In this document: one piece after another, positions 1 through 6,302 of the stretch
Layout of the letters: each line of letters starts with the position of its first letter
How positions within the stretch are numbered: the stretch's first letter is position 1
NCBI GenBank assembly: GCA_026982175.1
Contig: JALSHP010000301.1
Coordinates: forward strand, 1-11,905
Length of the DNA stretch: 11,905 nt
Source: Campylobacteraceae bacterium
Lineage (GTDB): Bacteria > Campylobacterota > Campylobacteria > Campylobacterales > Sulfurovaceae
Direction of reading: 5' to 3'
The notes under the pieces: generated by a model
Told to the model about the DNA's origin: nothing
Seen by the model: only the letters and a program-made list of their open reading frames with translations
Databases searched by the model: none
Program-made: the position numbers and the translations under genes

Positions 1-39
1 AAAAAAGTGACTTAAAAAGTGATTTAAAGCGTGACTTAA
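1..39. repeat. Three degenerate 12-nt tandem copies at rsfS 3' end
   Basis: The sequence reads as three consecutive near-copies of GTGAYTTAAA (GTGACTTAAAAA, GTGATTTAAAGC, GTGACTTAA). The last copy contains the rsfS stop codon, read on the minus strand. This is seen directly. It may be simple slippage in AT-rich DNA. The window begins here, so the full extent and any downstream gene cannot be judged. Confidence 0.45.
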
Positions 40-404
40 TCTGTTAACTGTTGCACTTTAAACTTCCCAGCTGAAAGTTCAGCTAAAAACTCTTCAATAG
101 AATAAGTTTGACGAGCTTCTGTGGTCATTAAGTGAATTAAAATATCACCCAAATCAACCACAACCCACTCTTCGCTCTCATCAATGTGTAAAAAGGTCTC
201 ACCCAAAGGCTTTAACTCTTTCTTTAATTGATCTGCCAAAGCAGTTGCATGTTTTGAAGAGATGGCTGACGCGATTACCACACGTTTGGCAATGTAATCG
301 ACCTCATCAAGGTTGAAAACTTCTAACTCATCTGCTTTTTTGTCATCTAAAAACGTAACAATACGCTCTGCTCTTGCTTCTACACTCATCTCATTTTTAC
401 TCAT
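36..404 (-). CDS. rsfS: Ribosomal silencing factor RsfS (DUF143/Iojap family)
   Basis: 122 residues, the usual size for RsfS. The family binds ribosomal protein L14 (uL14) on the 50S subunit and blocks subunit joining when nutrients are short. Seen in the protein: the family core VVIASAISSKHATALAD (about residues 42-58), then EEWVVVDLGDILIHLM (about 78-93) and the Y-S-I-E-E-F segment near 101-106, all in the expected order. The ATG is preceded by AAAGGAAAA about 8 nt upstream, inside the end of nadD. nadD stops only 3 nt before this start, so the two genes are almost certainly one transcript. The nadD-rsfS pairing is common in bacteria and supports both calls. Nothing looks truncated. Confidence 0.93.
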   Translation of the reverse strand: MSKNEMSVEARAERIVTFLDDKKADELEVFNLDEVDYIAKRVVIASAISSKHATALADQLKKELKPLGETFLHIDESEEWVVVDLGDILIHLMTTEARQTYSIEEFLAELSAGKFKVQQLTD

Positions 405-407
405 CTA

Positions 408-920
408 TCAATTTTCCTTTGTCATGTTATTTCTAATTTGTGTTGAGCTAAGCTCAACATTTACCTCTAAGATTTTAAAATCTCGCAACTTGTTGGTTTG
501 GAGTGCATAGCCTTTTCGTGTGGCAATCACCCAAATAATTTGAGCATTCAAATACGCAAACTCTTTCCATCTCTCTATGTTTTCTAAATTGTCAGCCCCT
601 ACGATGATATAACGCACATCATAACATTGTTTAAAATGTTTTAAGGTCTCAACCGTTGGCACAACTCTATTTTGTTCGACTTCAAAATCACTTACCAAAA
701 TTTTTGGGGAGAAGTTAAAAAAGTTTTTAGAACGTTCCAACCGTTCATTAGCTATTAAAAAAGAGGAACTTTTAAAAGGGTTTAAAAAGGTAGGTATGAG
801 TAACAACTTGTCAATATCTAAAACTTTTATTGCCTCTTGAACCACGCTTTTATGTCCAAAATGTGGCGGGTCGAAACTACCCCCATAAAGTGCAATACGC
901 TCTACCCTACTTTTAAACAA
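408..920 (-). CDS. nadD: Nicotinate-nucleotide adenylyltransferase NadD
   Basis: 170 residues. NadD joins ATP and nicotinate mononucleotide to give deamido-NAD in cytosolic NAD synthesis. Seen: the nucleotidyltransferase N-terminus LYGGSFDPPHFGH with the H-x-G-H signature at His20-His23, and the C-terminal SSTQIRN motif (about 158-164), the family's S-S-T-x-I-R phosphate-binding signature. It is slightly shorter than the usual 180-210 residues, but both active-site ends are present, so it looks intact. The start is a TTG: reading on the minus strand, AGAGG lies 7 nt upstream of it, and no ATG or GTG upstream in frame fits. It is followed after 3 nt by rsfS and is divergent from gap across a 64-bp gap. 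Confidence 0.93.
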   Translation of the reverse strand: MFKSRVERIALYGGSFDPPHFGHKSVVQEAIKVLDIDKLLLIPTFLNPFKSSSFLIANERLERSKNFFNFSPKILVSDFEVEQNRVVPTVETLKHFKQCYDVRYIIVGADNLENIERWKEFAYLNAQIIWVIATRKGYALQTNKLRDFKILEVNVELSSTQIRNNMTKEN

Positions 921-944
921 TCAATAACCTCTATTTATGTAACA

Positions 945-950
945 TATAAG
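945..950 (+). promoter_or_regulatory. Candidate -10 element for gap-pgk(-tpiA)
   Basis: TATAAG lies in the 64-bp gap between divergent nadD and gap and would give a leader of about 28 nt carrying AAAGGA before the gap ATG. No good -35 is visible, which is normal for sigma-70 promoters in Campylobacterota. On the other strand the overlapping TATATG could serve nadD. This is inferred from the motif alone. Confidence 0.35.
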
Positions 951-984
951 TAATTTTAACACACTTTTTCAAAGGAATAGGTAA

Positions 985-1983
985 ATGGCAGTAAAAGTTG
1001 CAATAAACGGACTAGGAAGAATTGGTAGATGTGTGGCAAGAATCATTGCCGACAGAGATGACATAGAGCTTGTAGCAGTTAATGCTAGTGGTGCTGAAAA
1101 CATCATTGAGTATGGTTTAAAATATGACTCCGTGCATGGGGTACGTAAAGATGTTGTGGTCAAAGATGGCTATGTACATATTGGTGAGACCAAAGCCAAA
1201 CTTTTTGGAGAGCGAGAACCTGCCAAAATTGACTTTGTAGGGTGTGGGGCTGACGTGGTTATTGAGTGTACAGGAGTATTTTTGACCCAAGAGTCCGTAC
1301 AAGACTATCTTGACGCTGGCATTAAAAAAGTTCTCTTCTCTGCTCCTGCTAAAGATGATACAGCTACTTTTGTTATTGGGGCAAATGAAAATGAGTATGC
1401 AGGTGAAAATGTGGTTTCAAATGCTTCATGTACAACCAATGGTTTAGCACCCGTCGCTAAAGTTTTAGACGATGCCTTTGGAATTACCTCTGGACTCATG
1501 ACCACCATTCATAGCTACACAGGTTCACAACCCATTTTAGATGCTAAACATAAAAAAGACCCACGAAAAGGTCGCTCTGGAGCAACAAATTTAGTACCTA
1601 CTACCACAGGAGCTGCCAAAGCCATTGCCAAGGTACTTCCTCAACTCAAAGGCAAAATCAATGGTCAAGCCATTCGTGTTCCTACCCCAAATGTTTCCAT
1701 GGTTGACTTAACGGTAAACTTAAACAAAGATGTCACCGTAGAAGAAGTGCAAAAAGCATTTCAAGATGCAAGTGAGGGTTCTCACAAAGGTATTTTAGGG
1801 GTCGATTTAGAGTACCGTGTTTCCCAAGACTTTGTGGGTGAAGAACAAAGTACGGTAGTGGCGATGGATACCATTCAAGTCATAGATGGCAATATGTTAA
1901 AAGTTCTCTCTTGGTATGACAATGAGTGGGGTTACTCTTGCCGACTTGTTGAGATGGCAATTCACATCAGTAAGGAGGCGTAA
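985..1983 (+). CDS. gap: Glyceraldehyde-3-phosphate dehydrogenase, type I
   Basis: 332 residues, full length. It interconverts glyceraldehyde-3-phosphate and 1,3-bisphosphoglycerate with NAD(P), in the cytosol. Seen: dinucleotide-binding GLGRIGR at residues 9-15, catalytic SNASCTTN with Cys149, partner His176 in TTIHSYTG, and the C-terminal SWYDNEWGYS. The residue after the second beta strand, normally the Asp that binds the adenosine ribose of NAD, is Ala34 (VNAS). Position 187 is Ala (LDAKHK), where strictly NAD-dependent enzymes have Leu. Both changes are known from NADP-using GAPDHs (B. subtilis GapB has INAS; chloroplast enzymes have Ala-Ser at 187-188), so NADP or dual use is inferred. 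AAAGGA lies 8 nt before the ATG. The stop overlaps the pgk start by one base (TAATG), so the two are translationally coupled. Confidence 0.97.
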   Translation: MAVKVAINGLGRIGRCVARIIADRDDIELVAVNASGAENIIEYGLKYDSVHGVRKDVVVKDGYVHIGETKAKLFGEREPAKIDFVGCGADVVIECTGVFLTQESVQDYLDAGIKKVLFSAPAKDDTATFVIGANENEYAGENVVSNASCTTNGLAPVAKVLDDAFGITSGLMTTIHSYTGSQPILDAKHKKDPRKGRSGATNLVPTTTGAAKAIAKVLPQLKGKINGQAIRVPTPNVSMVDLTVNLNKDVTVEEVQKAFQDASEGSHKGILGVDLEYRVSQDFVGEEQSTVVAMDTIQVIDGNMLKVLSWYDNEWGYSCRLVEMAIHISKEA

Positions 1984-3176
1984 TGAATACCCTCAAAGAC
2001 ATTAACATAGACAACAAAACAGTCTTTATAAGATGTGACTTTAACGTCCCTAAAGATGATGATGGAAACATCACTGATGATAGACGAATTCGTGGGGCAT
2101 TGCAGAGTATTCGTTACTGTTTAGACCGTGATTGTAAAGTAATTTTGGCTTCACACTATGAGCGTCCAGAACCTGGGGTTTATGAAGAAAAATATTCACT
2201 CAAAGCCGTGGTAACCCGTCTGCATACTTTGCTTAAATTGGCTTCAGACATTCAACTGGCTTCTGATGTGGTGGGAGAAGATGCCCAAAGCAAAGCAAAA
2301 AACCTTCAAGCAGGTGAAGTGTTGGTACTTGAAAACTTGCGTTATGAAGCGGGTGAGACGCAAAATGATAGTGCATTTGCCAAAGAGTTAGCCTCAATGG
2401 TCGATGTTTATATTAACGATGCTTTTGGGGCTTGTCATAGAGCCCACGCTTCCATTGATGCCATGGCTAGACTCTTTCCTAAAGAGCAAAGAGCAGCTGG
2501 ATTTCTACTCAACAAAGAGGTGAACTTTTTTGAAAAAACGTTAGCAAACCCCATCCGTCCTTTTGTGGCTGTTGTTGGTGGTTCTAAAGTTTCAGGAAAA
2601 CTTGAAGCCCTTCGACAACTGCTTGATAAAGTGGACAAAGTTATCATTGGTGGAGGGATGGCATTTACTTTCCTTAAAGCCAAAGGGTATGAGATTGGAA
2701 ACTCATTGGTAGAAGATGATTTACTTGATGAAGCACGAACCATTATGATTAAAGCACGTAAAAAAGGGGTAAAATTTTACTTACCTGTCGATGTCATTGT
2801 CGCTCCTGAATTTTCAGATACCGTTCCTGCCAAATATGTTGCCTCACAAGAGATTCCAGAGGGCTGGATGGGCCTAGACATTGGTCCTGCTTCAAGCAGA
2901 CTTTTTAGAACCGTTTTAGGAGATGCTCAAACCATCATTTGGAATGGTCCCATGGGCGTTTATGAGATGGACAAATATGCCAAAGGTAGCTCAAAAATGT
3001 CGCATAACATCGCCGACTCCAACGGAACAACCATTGTTGGGGGTGGTGACACAGCTGACGTAGCATTAAGAGCTGGAGATGTTGAAGAGATGACCTTTGT
3101 AAGTACTGGTGGGGGAGCAAGTTTAAACCTCATTGAGGGGAAAAAACTTCCAGGTATTGAAGCTCTAAAAGCGTAG
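1983..3176 (+). CDS. pgk: Phosphoglycerate kinase
   Basis: 397 residues, normal length. It transfers phosphate between 1,3-bisphosphoglycerate and ADP. Seen: FIRCDFNVP (15-23) in the N-terminal substrate domain, GGSKVSGK (199-206), IIGGGMAFTF near 221-230, WNGPMGVYE (320-328), GGGDTADV (353-360) and STGGGAS (374-380) in the nucleotide domain. One oddity: the usual SHLGRP substrate loop is SHYERP (57-62). His58 and Arg61 are kept, but Leu-Gly is replaced by Tyr-Glu, followed by a loop rich in Pro and Glu. The rest is standard, so I expect an active enzyme. The ATG overlaps the gap stop, with AAGGAGG just upstream. Two hairpins follow the stop before tpiA. Confidence 0.97.
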   Translation: MNTLKDINIDNKTVFIRCDFNVPKDDDGNITDDRRIRGALQSIRYCLDRDCKVILASHYERPEPGVYEEKYSLKAVVTRLHTLLKLASDIQLASDVVGEDAQSKAKNLQAGEVLVLENLRYEAGETQNDSAFAKELASMVDVYINDAFGACHRAHASIDAMARLFPKEQRAAGFLLNKEVNFFEKTLANPIRPFVAVVGGSKVSGKLEALRQLLDKVDKVIIGGGMAFTFLKAKGYEIGNSLVEDDLLDEARTIMIKARKKGVKFYLPVDVIVAPEFSDTVPAKYVASQEIPEGWMGLDIGPASSRLFRTVLGDAQTIIWNGPMGVYEMDKYAKGSSKMSHNIADSNGTTIVGGGDTADVALRAGDVEEMTFVSTGGGASLNLIEGKKLPGIEALKA

Positions 3177-3194
3177 GGTGTAATTTATTACACC
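3177..3194 (+). other. Hairpin directly after the pgk stop
   Basis: Perfect 7-bp stem GGTGTAA / TTACACC with loop TTTA, starting on the base after the pgk TAG. No T-run follows, so it is not a classical terminator. It could slow 3'-end decay of gap-pgk mRNA or take part in alternative pairing with the next hairpin. Structure is seen in the sequence; function is inferred. Confidence 0.6.
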
Positions 3195-3217
3195 AATTAG
3201 ATACAAAAAAATAAACA

Positions 3218-3251
3218 TAAATAATGGTGCATTAAAATACACCATTATTTA
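3218..3251 (+). other. 12-bp hairpin in the pgk-tpiA gap
   Basis: Perfect inverted repeat TAAATAATGGTG (3218-3229) and CACCATTATTTA (3240-3251) with a 10-nt loop, ending 17 nt before the tpiA ATG and 9 nt before its AGAGG. It shares GGTG/CACC with the preceding hairpin: GGTGTA at 3177-3182 could instead pair with TACACC at 3238-3243. It may be a processing site, a weak attenuator, or a control of tpiA translation. There is no T-run. Confidence 0.6.
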
Positions 3252-3268
3252 ATATAATTAGAGGTAAA

Positions 3269-3964
3269 ATGATATACGCAGCAAATTTTAAAACCAACCA
3301 TACACGACAATCAACACGAGAGTATTTAGCGAAACTCCAAATCCAACTGATGAGTAAAAAAAATAGTGGAGACAAAGTTTATGTTTTCCCACCATTAACT
3401 GCTTTAGATGACTATAATAGTGCAGACTTCACCGTGGGCGTACAAAATGCCTACCCTGTAGAGAGTGGAGCATATACAGGTGAGGTTGGGCTTGAACAAC
3501 TGGCTGAATTTAACATCAACACCATTTTAATAGGACACTCTGAACGGAGAGATATTTTAAATGAGTCCCAAGATGAAGTAGCTAAGAAGTTTGCTTTTTT
3601 TAAAGAGCATAACTTTGAGATTATCTATTGTATTGGAGAGTCATTAGCCATTCGAGAGCAAGGCATAGAGGCTGTTATGGAACATCTCATTTCTCAATTT
3701 GAAGGCATTGATACAAGTTATGATAACTTTGTAATTGCCTATGAACCTATTTGGGCAATTGGTACAGGACGTGTCGCTTCGGTTGAAGAGATTACAGAGA
3801 CACATAATGCACTTAAAAAAATTGTTAATAAACCTCTGCTTTATGGTGGTTCGGTAAAAGGGGCTAACATTACTAATATATCTGCTATTAAAAATGTAGA
3901 TGGTGTTTTAGTCGGTGGGGCTTCATTGAAGCCTGAGACTTTTTTGGAGTTGGTTTTACATTAA
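3269..3964 (+). CDS. tpiA: Triose-phosphate isomerase
   Basis: 231 residues, shorter than the usual 250 but with all catalytic parts. It interconverts dihydroxyacetone phosphate and glyceraldehyde-3-phosphate. Seen: Asn6 and Lys8 in AANFKTN (the usual form is GNWKMN), His90 in IGHSERR, Glu159 in AYEPIWAIGTG with the flexible phosphate-gripping loop following, and YGGSVKG (192-198). The Trp-to-Phe change in the N-terminal motif and the shortened loops are in keeping with short epsilonproteobacterial enzymes. AGAGG ends 4 nt before the ATG, a tight spacing. It lies 92 bp after pgk, with two hairpins between, so it may be partly uncoupled from gap-pgk. Its last codons form part of a terminator hairpin. 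Confidence 0.95.
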   Translation: MIYAANFKTNHTRQSTREYLAKLQIQLMSKKNSGDKVYVFPPLTALDDYNSADFTVGVQNAYPVESGAYTGEVGLEQLAEFNINTILIGHSERRDILNESQDEVAKKFAFFKEHNFEIIYCIGESLAIREQGIEAVMEHLISQFEGIDTSYDNFVIAYEPIWAIGTGRVASVEEITETHNALKKIVNKPLLYGGSVKGANITNISAIKNVDGVLVGGASLKPETFLELVLH

Positions 3965-3980
3965 ACCAACTTCTTATTTT
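3946..3980 (+). terminator. Terminator of gap-pgk-tpiA, overlapping the tpiA stop
   Basis: Stem GGAGTTGGTTT (3946-3956) pairs with AAACCAACTTC (3963-3973), 11 bp with one G-U pair and a 6-nt loop. TTATTTT follows on the plus strand. The stop codon of tpiA lies at the loop and start of the right arm. The convergent hemN stop is at 3979-3981, so the tail overlaps it. In the minus direction the hairpin is followed by an A-run, so termination is expected mainly in the plus direction. Confidence 0.7.
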
Positions 3981-5355
3981 AAATCGTCATAGAAAAAATA
4001 CGCCCTTCAGGTAAATTTTGAGCCAGATGTAAGTCAAATGCCATGCAGACATTTCGCACAAACATTCGGCTTGATTCTTTCACAACTACGCTATTGGTCT
4101 CTATTTCTATTAAATCATCTTCGTGCATCTCTTTTAAGCGTTCTAAAATATCTTCTATTTTCTCTAACTTCATCGCCTCATCTTCCCATGAAGTTTCAAG
4201 ATTACACATAAGGTTCAAAATATGTTGACGAACAACCAAATCTTCCTCACTTAAGAGATGCCCTCTAAACACAGGGAGTTTTCCCTCATTGACTCTCTTG
4301 ACATAATCTTCTACACGTTTCTCATTTTGAGCAAAAGCATACCATGAATCTGAAATAGACGACATACCAAGCCCAATCATTAGCTTTGTTTTTCCAGCCG
4401 TGTAGCCCATGAAATTTCGGTGCAGTTTTTTATTTTTCATCGCTTGGTGCATTTTGTCCGTAGGTAAAGCAAAATGGTCCATGCCTATCTCCTCATATCC
4501 TGCTTCAAAAAATAACTTTTTACCCAACTCATAGAGTTCTCTTTTGGCATCATCTTTAGGCAGGTCATTTTCATCAAAACCACGTTGCCCTACCCCTTTA
4601 ATCCACGGTACATGAGCGTAAGAGTAGTAGGCAATCCTATCGGGTCGCTGTTTAACTGTCTGCTCAATGGTATTGATAATACTCTGCTTAGTTTGGTGAG
4701 GCAATCCAAAAATGATGTCATGAGAGATAGATTCATACCCAATCTCTCTTGCCCAATCGTTCACGCGTTTTACATTCTCATAGGGTTGCACTCTGTTAAT
4801 GGCTTCTTGCACAATGGGGTCATAATCTTGAATACCAAAAGAGGTACGTTTAAAGCCTAACTCAAAGAGCGTTTGGAGTTGCTCTTTGGTCGTGTCATTG
4901 GGGTGTGCTTCAAAAGAGAAGTCATAAATCTCATGTCGAGAAGCCTCTTGAAAAATCCCCTCTATCATACGTTTTAAATTGGCTGAAGAGAAAAAAGTAG
5001 GGGTTCCTCCTCCTAAATGAAGCTCTCTAATGGAGGGTTTCTCCTCTAATATCGCCACATAGAGTTTCCACTCTTTTAAAACGGTATCTATGTACTCATC
5101 TTCTACCGAATGCCGTTTGGTAATGTGTTTATGACAAGCACAAAAAGTACATAGATTTTCACAATATGGCATGTGAATGTAAAGGCTAATCCCCTCTTTG
5201 GTATTACTCTCATTAAAAGCATCTCTTACTGTTTCGCTCCAATCCTCTATGGAGATGCCCTCTTTATTCCAAAAAGGAACTGTAGGATAAGAGGTATATC
5301 GAGGGCCTGGGATATTATATTTTTGAATTAAAGATACATTATTCAAATTTTTCAT
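3979..5355 (-). CDS. hemN: Oxygen-independent coproporphyrinogen III oxidase HemN
   Basis: 458 residues, full length (E. coli HemN is 457). A radical-SAM enzyme that decarboxylates two propionates of coproporphyrinogen III to make protoporphyrinogen IX without oxygen, in cytosolic haem synthesis. Seen: Tyr59-Ile-His-Met-Pro leading into Cys65-x3-Cys69-x2-Cys72-x-Cys74, which has the three [4Fe-4S] ligands plus the extra HemN cysteine. HLGGGTPTF lies near 109-117, and NFMGYTAGKT, typical of true HemN rather than the haem-chaperone HemW, lies near 309-318. The ATG has AAGGAAAA a few bases upstream. An FNR-type site and an extended -10 precede it. Its place beside a Crp/Fnr regulator and a cbb3 oxidase operon fits a role in supplying haem at low oxygen. 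Confidence 0.95.
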   Translation of the reverse strand: MKNLNNVSLIQKYNIPGPRYTSYPTVPFWNKEGISIEDWSETVRDAFNESNTKEGISLYIHMPYCENLCTFCACHKHITKRHSVEDEYIDTVLKEWKLYVAILEEKPSIRELHLGGGTPTFFSSANLKRMIEGIFQEASRHEIYDFSFEAHPNDTTKEQLQTLFELGFKRTSFGIQDYDPIVQEAINRVQPYENVKRVNDWAREIGYESISHDIIFGLPHQTKQSIINTIEQTVKQRPDRIAYYSYAHVPWIKGVGQRGFDENDLPKDDAKRELYELGKKLFFEAGYEEIGMDHFALPTDKMHQAMKNKKLHRNFMGYTAGKTKLMIGLGMSSISDSWYAFAQNEKRVEDYVKRVNEGKLPVFRGHLLSEEDLVVRQHILNLMCNLETSWEDEAMKLEKIEDILERLKEMHEDDLIEIETNSVVVKESSRMFVRNVCMAFDLHLAQNLPEGRIFSMTI

Positions 5356-5381
5356 TATTTTCCTTAGTTATAATTAATATA

Positions 5382-5390
5382 AGTATATCA
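5382..5390 (-). promoter_or_regulatory. Extended -10 promoter of hemN
   Basis: On the minus strand this reads TGATATACT, an extended -10 (TGn plus TATACT). It predicts transcription from about 5375 and a leader of about 20 nt holding the AAGGAAAA ribosome site. The FNR-type site at 5409-5422 is then centred about -40.5, close to the -41.5 of class II activation. Confidence 0.5.
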
Positions 5391-5408
5391 AAAATAAAAA
5401 TTATAATG

Positions 5409-5422
5409 GTGATGTAGGTCAA
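5409..5422 (-). promoter_or_regulatory. FNR-type operator upstream of hemN
   Basis: Minus strand TTGAC-CTAC-ATCAC, compared with the perfect TTGAC-TTAA-GTCAA at 6261-6274 and the FNR consensus TTGAT-N4-ATCAA. The left half is fully consistent and the right half differs at its last base. Its distance from the hemN -10 supports an activator site. Binding is inferred. Confidence 0.5.
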
Positions 5423-5458
5423 TAAATTTAGAACCAACTTTGACTATACTACCCTTAG

Positions 5459-5576
5459 GAAAGATATGAGGTTTCCATCTAAACCTTAAAGATTTGTTTC
5501 ACTTTTTATTTAGGTACTTCTCTGTAAATCGTTGTTGTTTTTCAATACTTAAGTAATTCTTGTACTCATATCTTTC
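5459..5576. repeat. 12-bp inverted repeat enclosing a 94-nt structured spacer
   Basis: GAAAGATATGAG (5459-5470) is exactly repeated in reverse complement as CTCATATCTTTC (5565-5576). Inside, AGGTTT (5469-5474) can pair with AAACCT (5481-5486), and TACTTAAGTA (5546-5555) is a palindrome. No open reading frame of note lies within. It sits just after the regulator stop and before the hemN promoter. It could be a structured RNA, a 3'-UTR element of the regulator mRNA, or the remains of a small mobile repeat. Confidence 0.5.
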
Positions 5577-5581
5577 TGTAA

Positions 5582-6223
5582 CTAGAGTTCTAAAATTGCT
5601 TGTAACTTCACTTCATCTACTATATTCTTCTCTTTATCAATTATCTCTAACTTGCGTAACTTACTTAAAATACGTGAAAGTGTCTCTGGTGCCATATTTA
5701 AAAAACTTGCTATCTCTTTATTTTTTGCTGTTTGCAGATATTGTGGATTTTCATCAATAAACGAGCAAACTTTTGTCATGGCATCATAAATCATATTACG
5801 GTCAATTACCAGCTCCAACTGTTTAACTTTCATGCTAATAGACTTTAAAAGATGCAAAGAGAAAGTAGCATCTGTTTGAAGTAAATCCAAAAACTTCTCT
5901 TTGTCTATTAGCAAAACTTCAAGCTCCTCTGACATTGCCATGGCAGTTGCAGGAAAATTAATGTTTTCAAACGATGCCATTTCTGCGATGAATGCAGGTT
6001 TGGTAAAATAGTGAATAACTATTTCATTGTTTTTCAAATCTGTTTTATAAATCTTAAGATGCCCTTGTAATAAAAGATAAAAATAGCGAGGAGACTCTCC
6101 CTCATAAAAAAGGATATTCTCTTTAAAAAGAGTTTTTAGACTGCTAATTTTAGCAACAGAGGCTAACTCTCTATCTGAAAGTTTTTGAAATAATTTAAGT
6201 TGGCGAAGTTTGCTTAATATCAT
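5582..6223 (-). CDS. Crp/Fnr-family transcriptional regulator, Fe-S cluster-less
   Basis: 213 residues: N-terminal cyclic-nucleotide-like beta-roll (about 5-115), long dimer helix (about 120-155), C-terminal winged helix-turn-helix (about 165-213). The recognition helix holds PETLSR (179-184), matching the FNR residues Glu209, Ser212 and Arg213 that read TTGAT/C half sites, and differing from Crp (RETVGR). The N-terminus has no cysteines. The only Cys is 153, so it cannot bind an FNR-type cluster. The cAMP-binding Arg-Ser of Crp is replaced (FPATAMA, 90-96), so cAMP is unlikely. The signal is unknown; haem/NO or redox sensing as in cluster-less relatives is possible. No Shine-Dalgarno is visible before the ATG, and TATAAT lies 6 nt upstream. 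It is divergent from ccoN and upstream of hemN, the likely local targets. Confidence 0.88.
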   Translation of the reverse strand: MILSKLRQLKLFQKLSDRELASVAKISSLKTLFKENILFYEGESPRYFYLLLQGHLKIYKTDLKNNEIVIHYFTKPAFIAEMASFENINFPATAMAMSEELEVLLIDKEKFLDLLQTDATFSLHLLKSISMKVKQLELVIDRNMIYDAMTKVCSFIDENPQYLQTAKNKEIASFLNMAPETLSRILSKLRKLEIIDKEKNIVDEVKLQAILEL

Positions 6224-6229
6224 AGATGA

Positions 6230-6235
6230 ATTATA
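6230..6235 (-). promoter_or_regulatory. -10 of the Crp/Fnr gene, predicting leaderless mRNA
   Basis: Minus-strand TATAAT with its last T exactly 6 nt before the ATG, which places +1 on the A of the start codon. A T-rich stretch precedes it, as usual for Campylobacterota promoters, and there is no ribosome site between it and the ATG. The FNR-type palindrome is centred at about -44.5 from this start, so autoregulation is likely. Confidence 0.5.
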
Positions 6236-6260
6236 GCTAAAAAAATATTTTCAATAAAAC

Positions 6261-6274
6261 TTGACTTAAGTCAA
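6261..6274. promoter_or_regulatory. Perfect FNR-type palindrome TTGACTTAAGTCAA
   Basis: A complete 14-bp palindrome matching TTGAY-N4-RTCAA on both halves. It is centred at -41.5 from the start predicted by the ccoN-facing -10 at 6297-6302, the classical class II activator position. It is also at about -44.5 from the predicted start of the divergent regulator gene. The regulator's ETLSR recognition helix suits this half site. Binding is inferred, the motif is seen. Confidence 0.75.
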
Positions 6275-6293
6275 TAATTTATCATAGATTTGA

Positions 6294-6302
6294 TGCTAAA
6301 AT
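6294..6302 (+). promoter_or_regulatory. Extended -10 promoter facing ccoNOQP
   Basis: TGC followed by TAAAAT (TAAAAT at 6297-6302), five of six matches to TATAAT with an extended TGn. It predicts +1 at about 6309, with the palindrome centre exactly 41.5 bp upstream. The resulting ccoN leader would be about 345 nt, unusually long for an oxidase operon. Confidence 0.5.

Noticed and set aside
3253..3258. TATAAT just before tpiA as a promoter
   Set aside because: It would start transcription inside the tpiA ribosome site. Chance match in AT-rich DNA is likelier than a leader cut through AGAGG.
5560..5760. 66-codon plus-strand frame at the regulator's 3' end
   Set aside because: Mostly antisense to the winged helix-turn-helix coding sequence, with no ribosome site and Leu/Ser-rich shadow composition.
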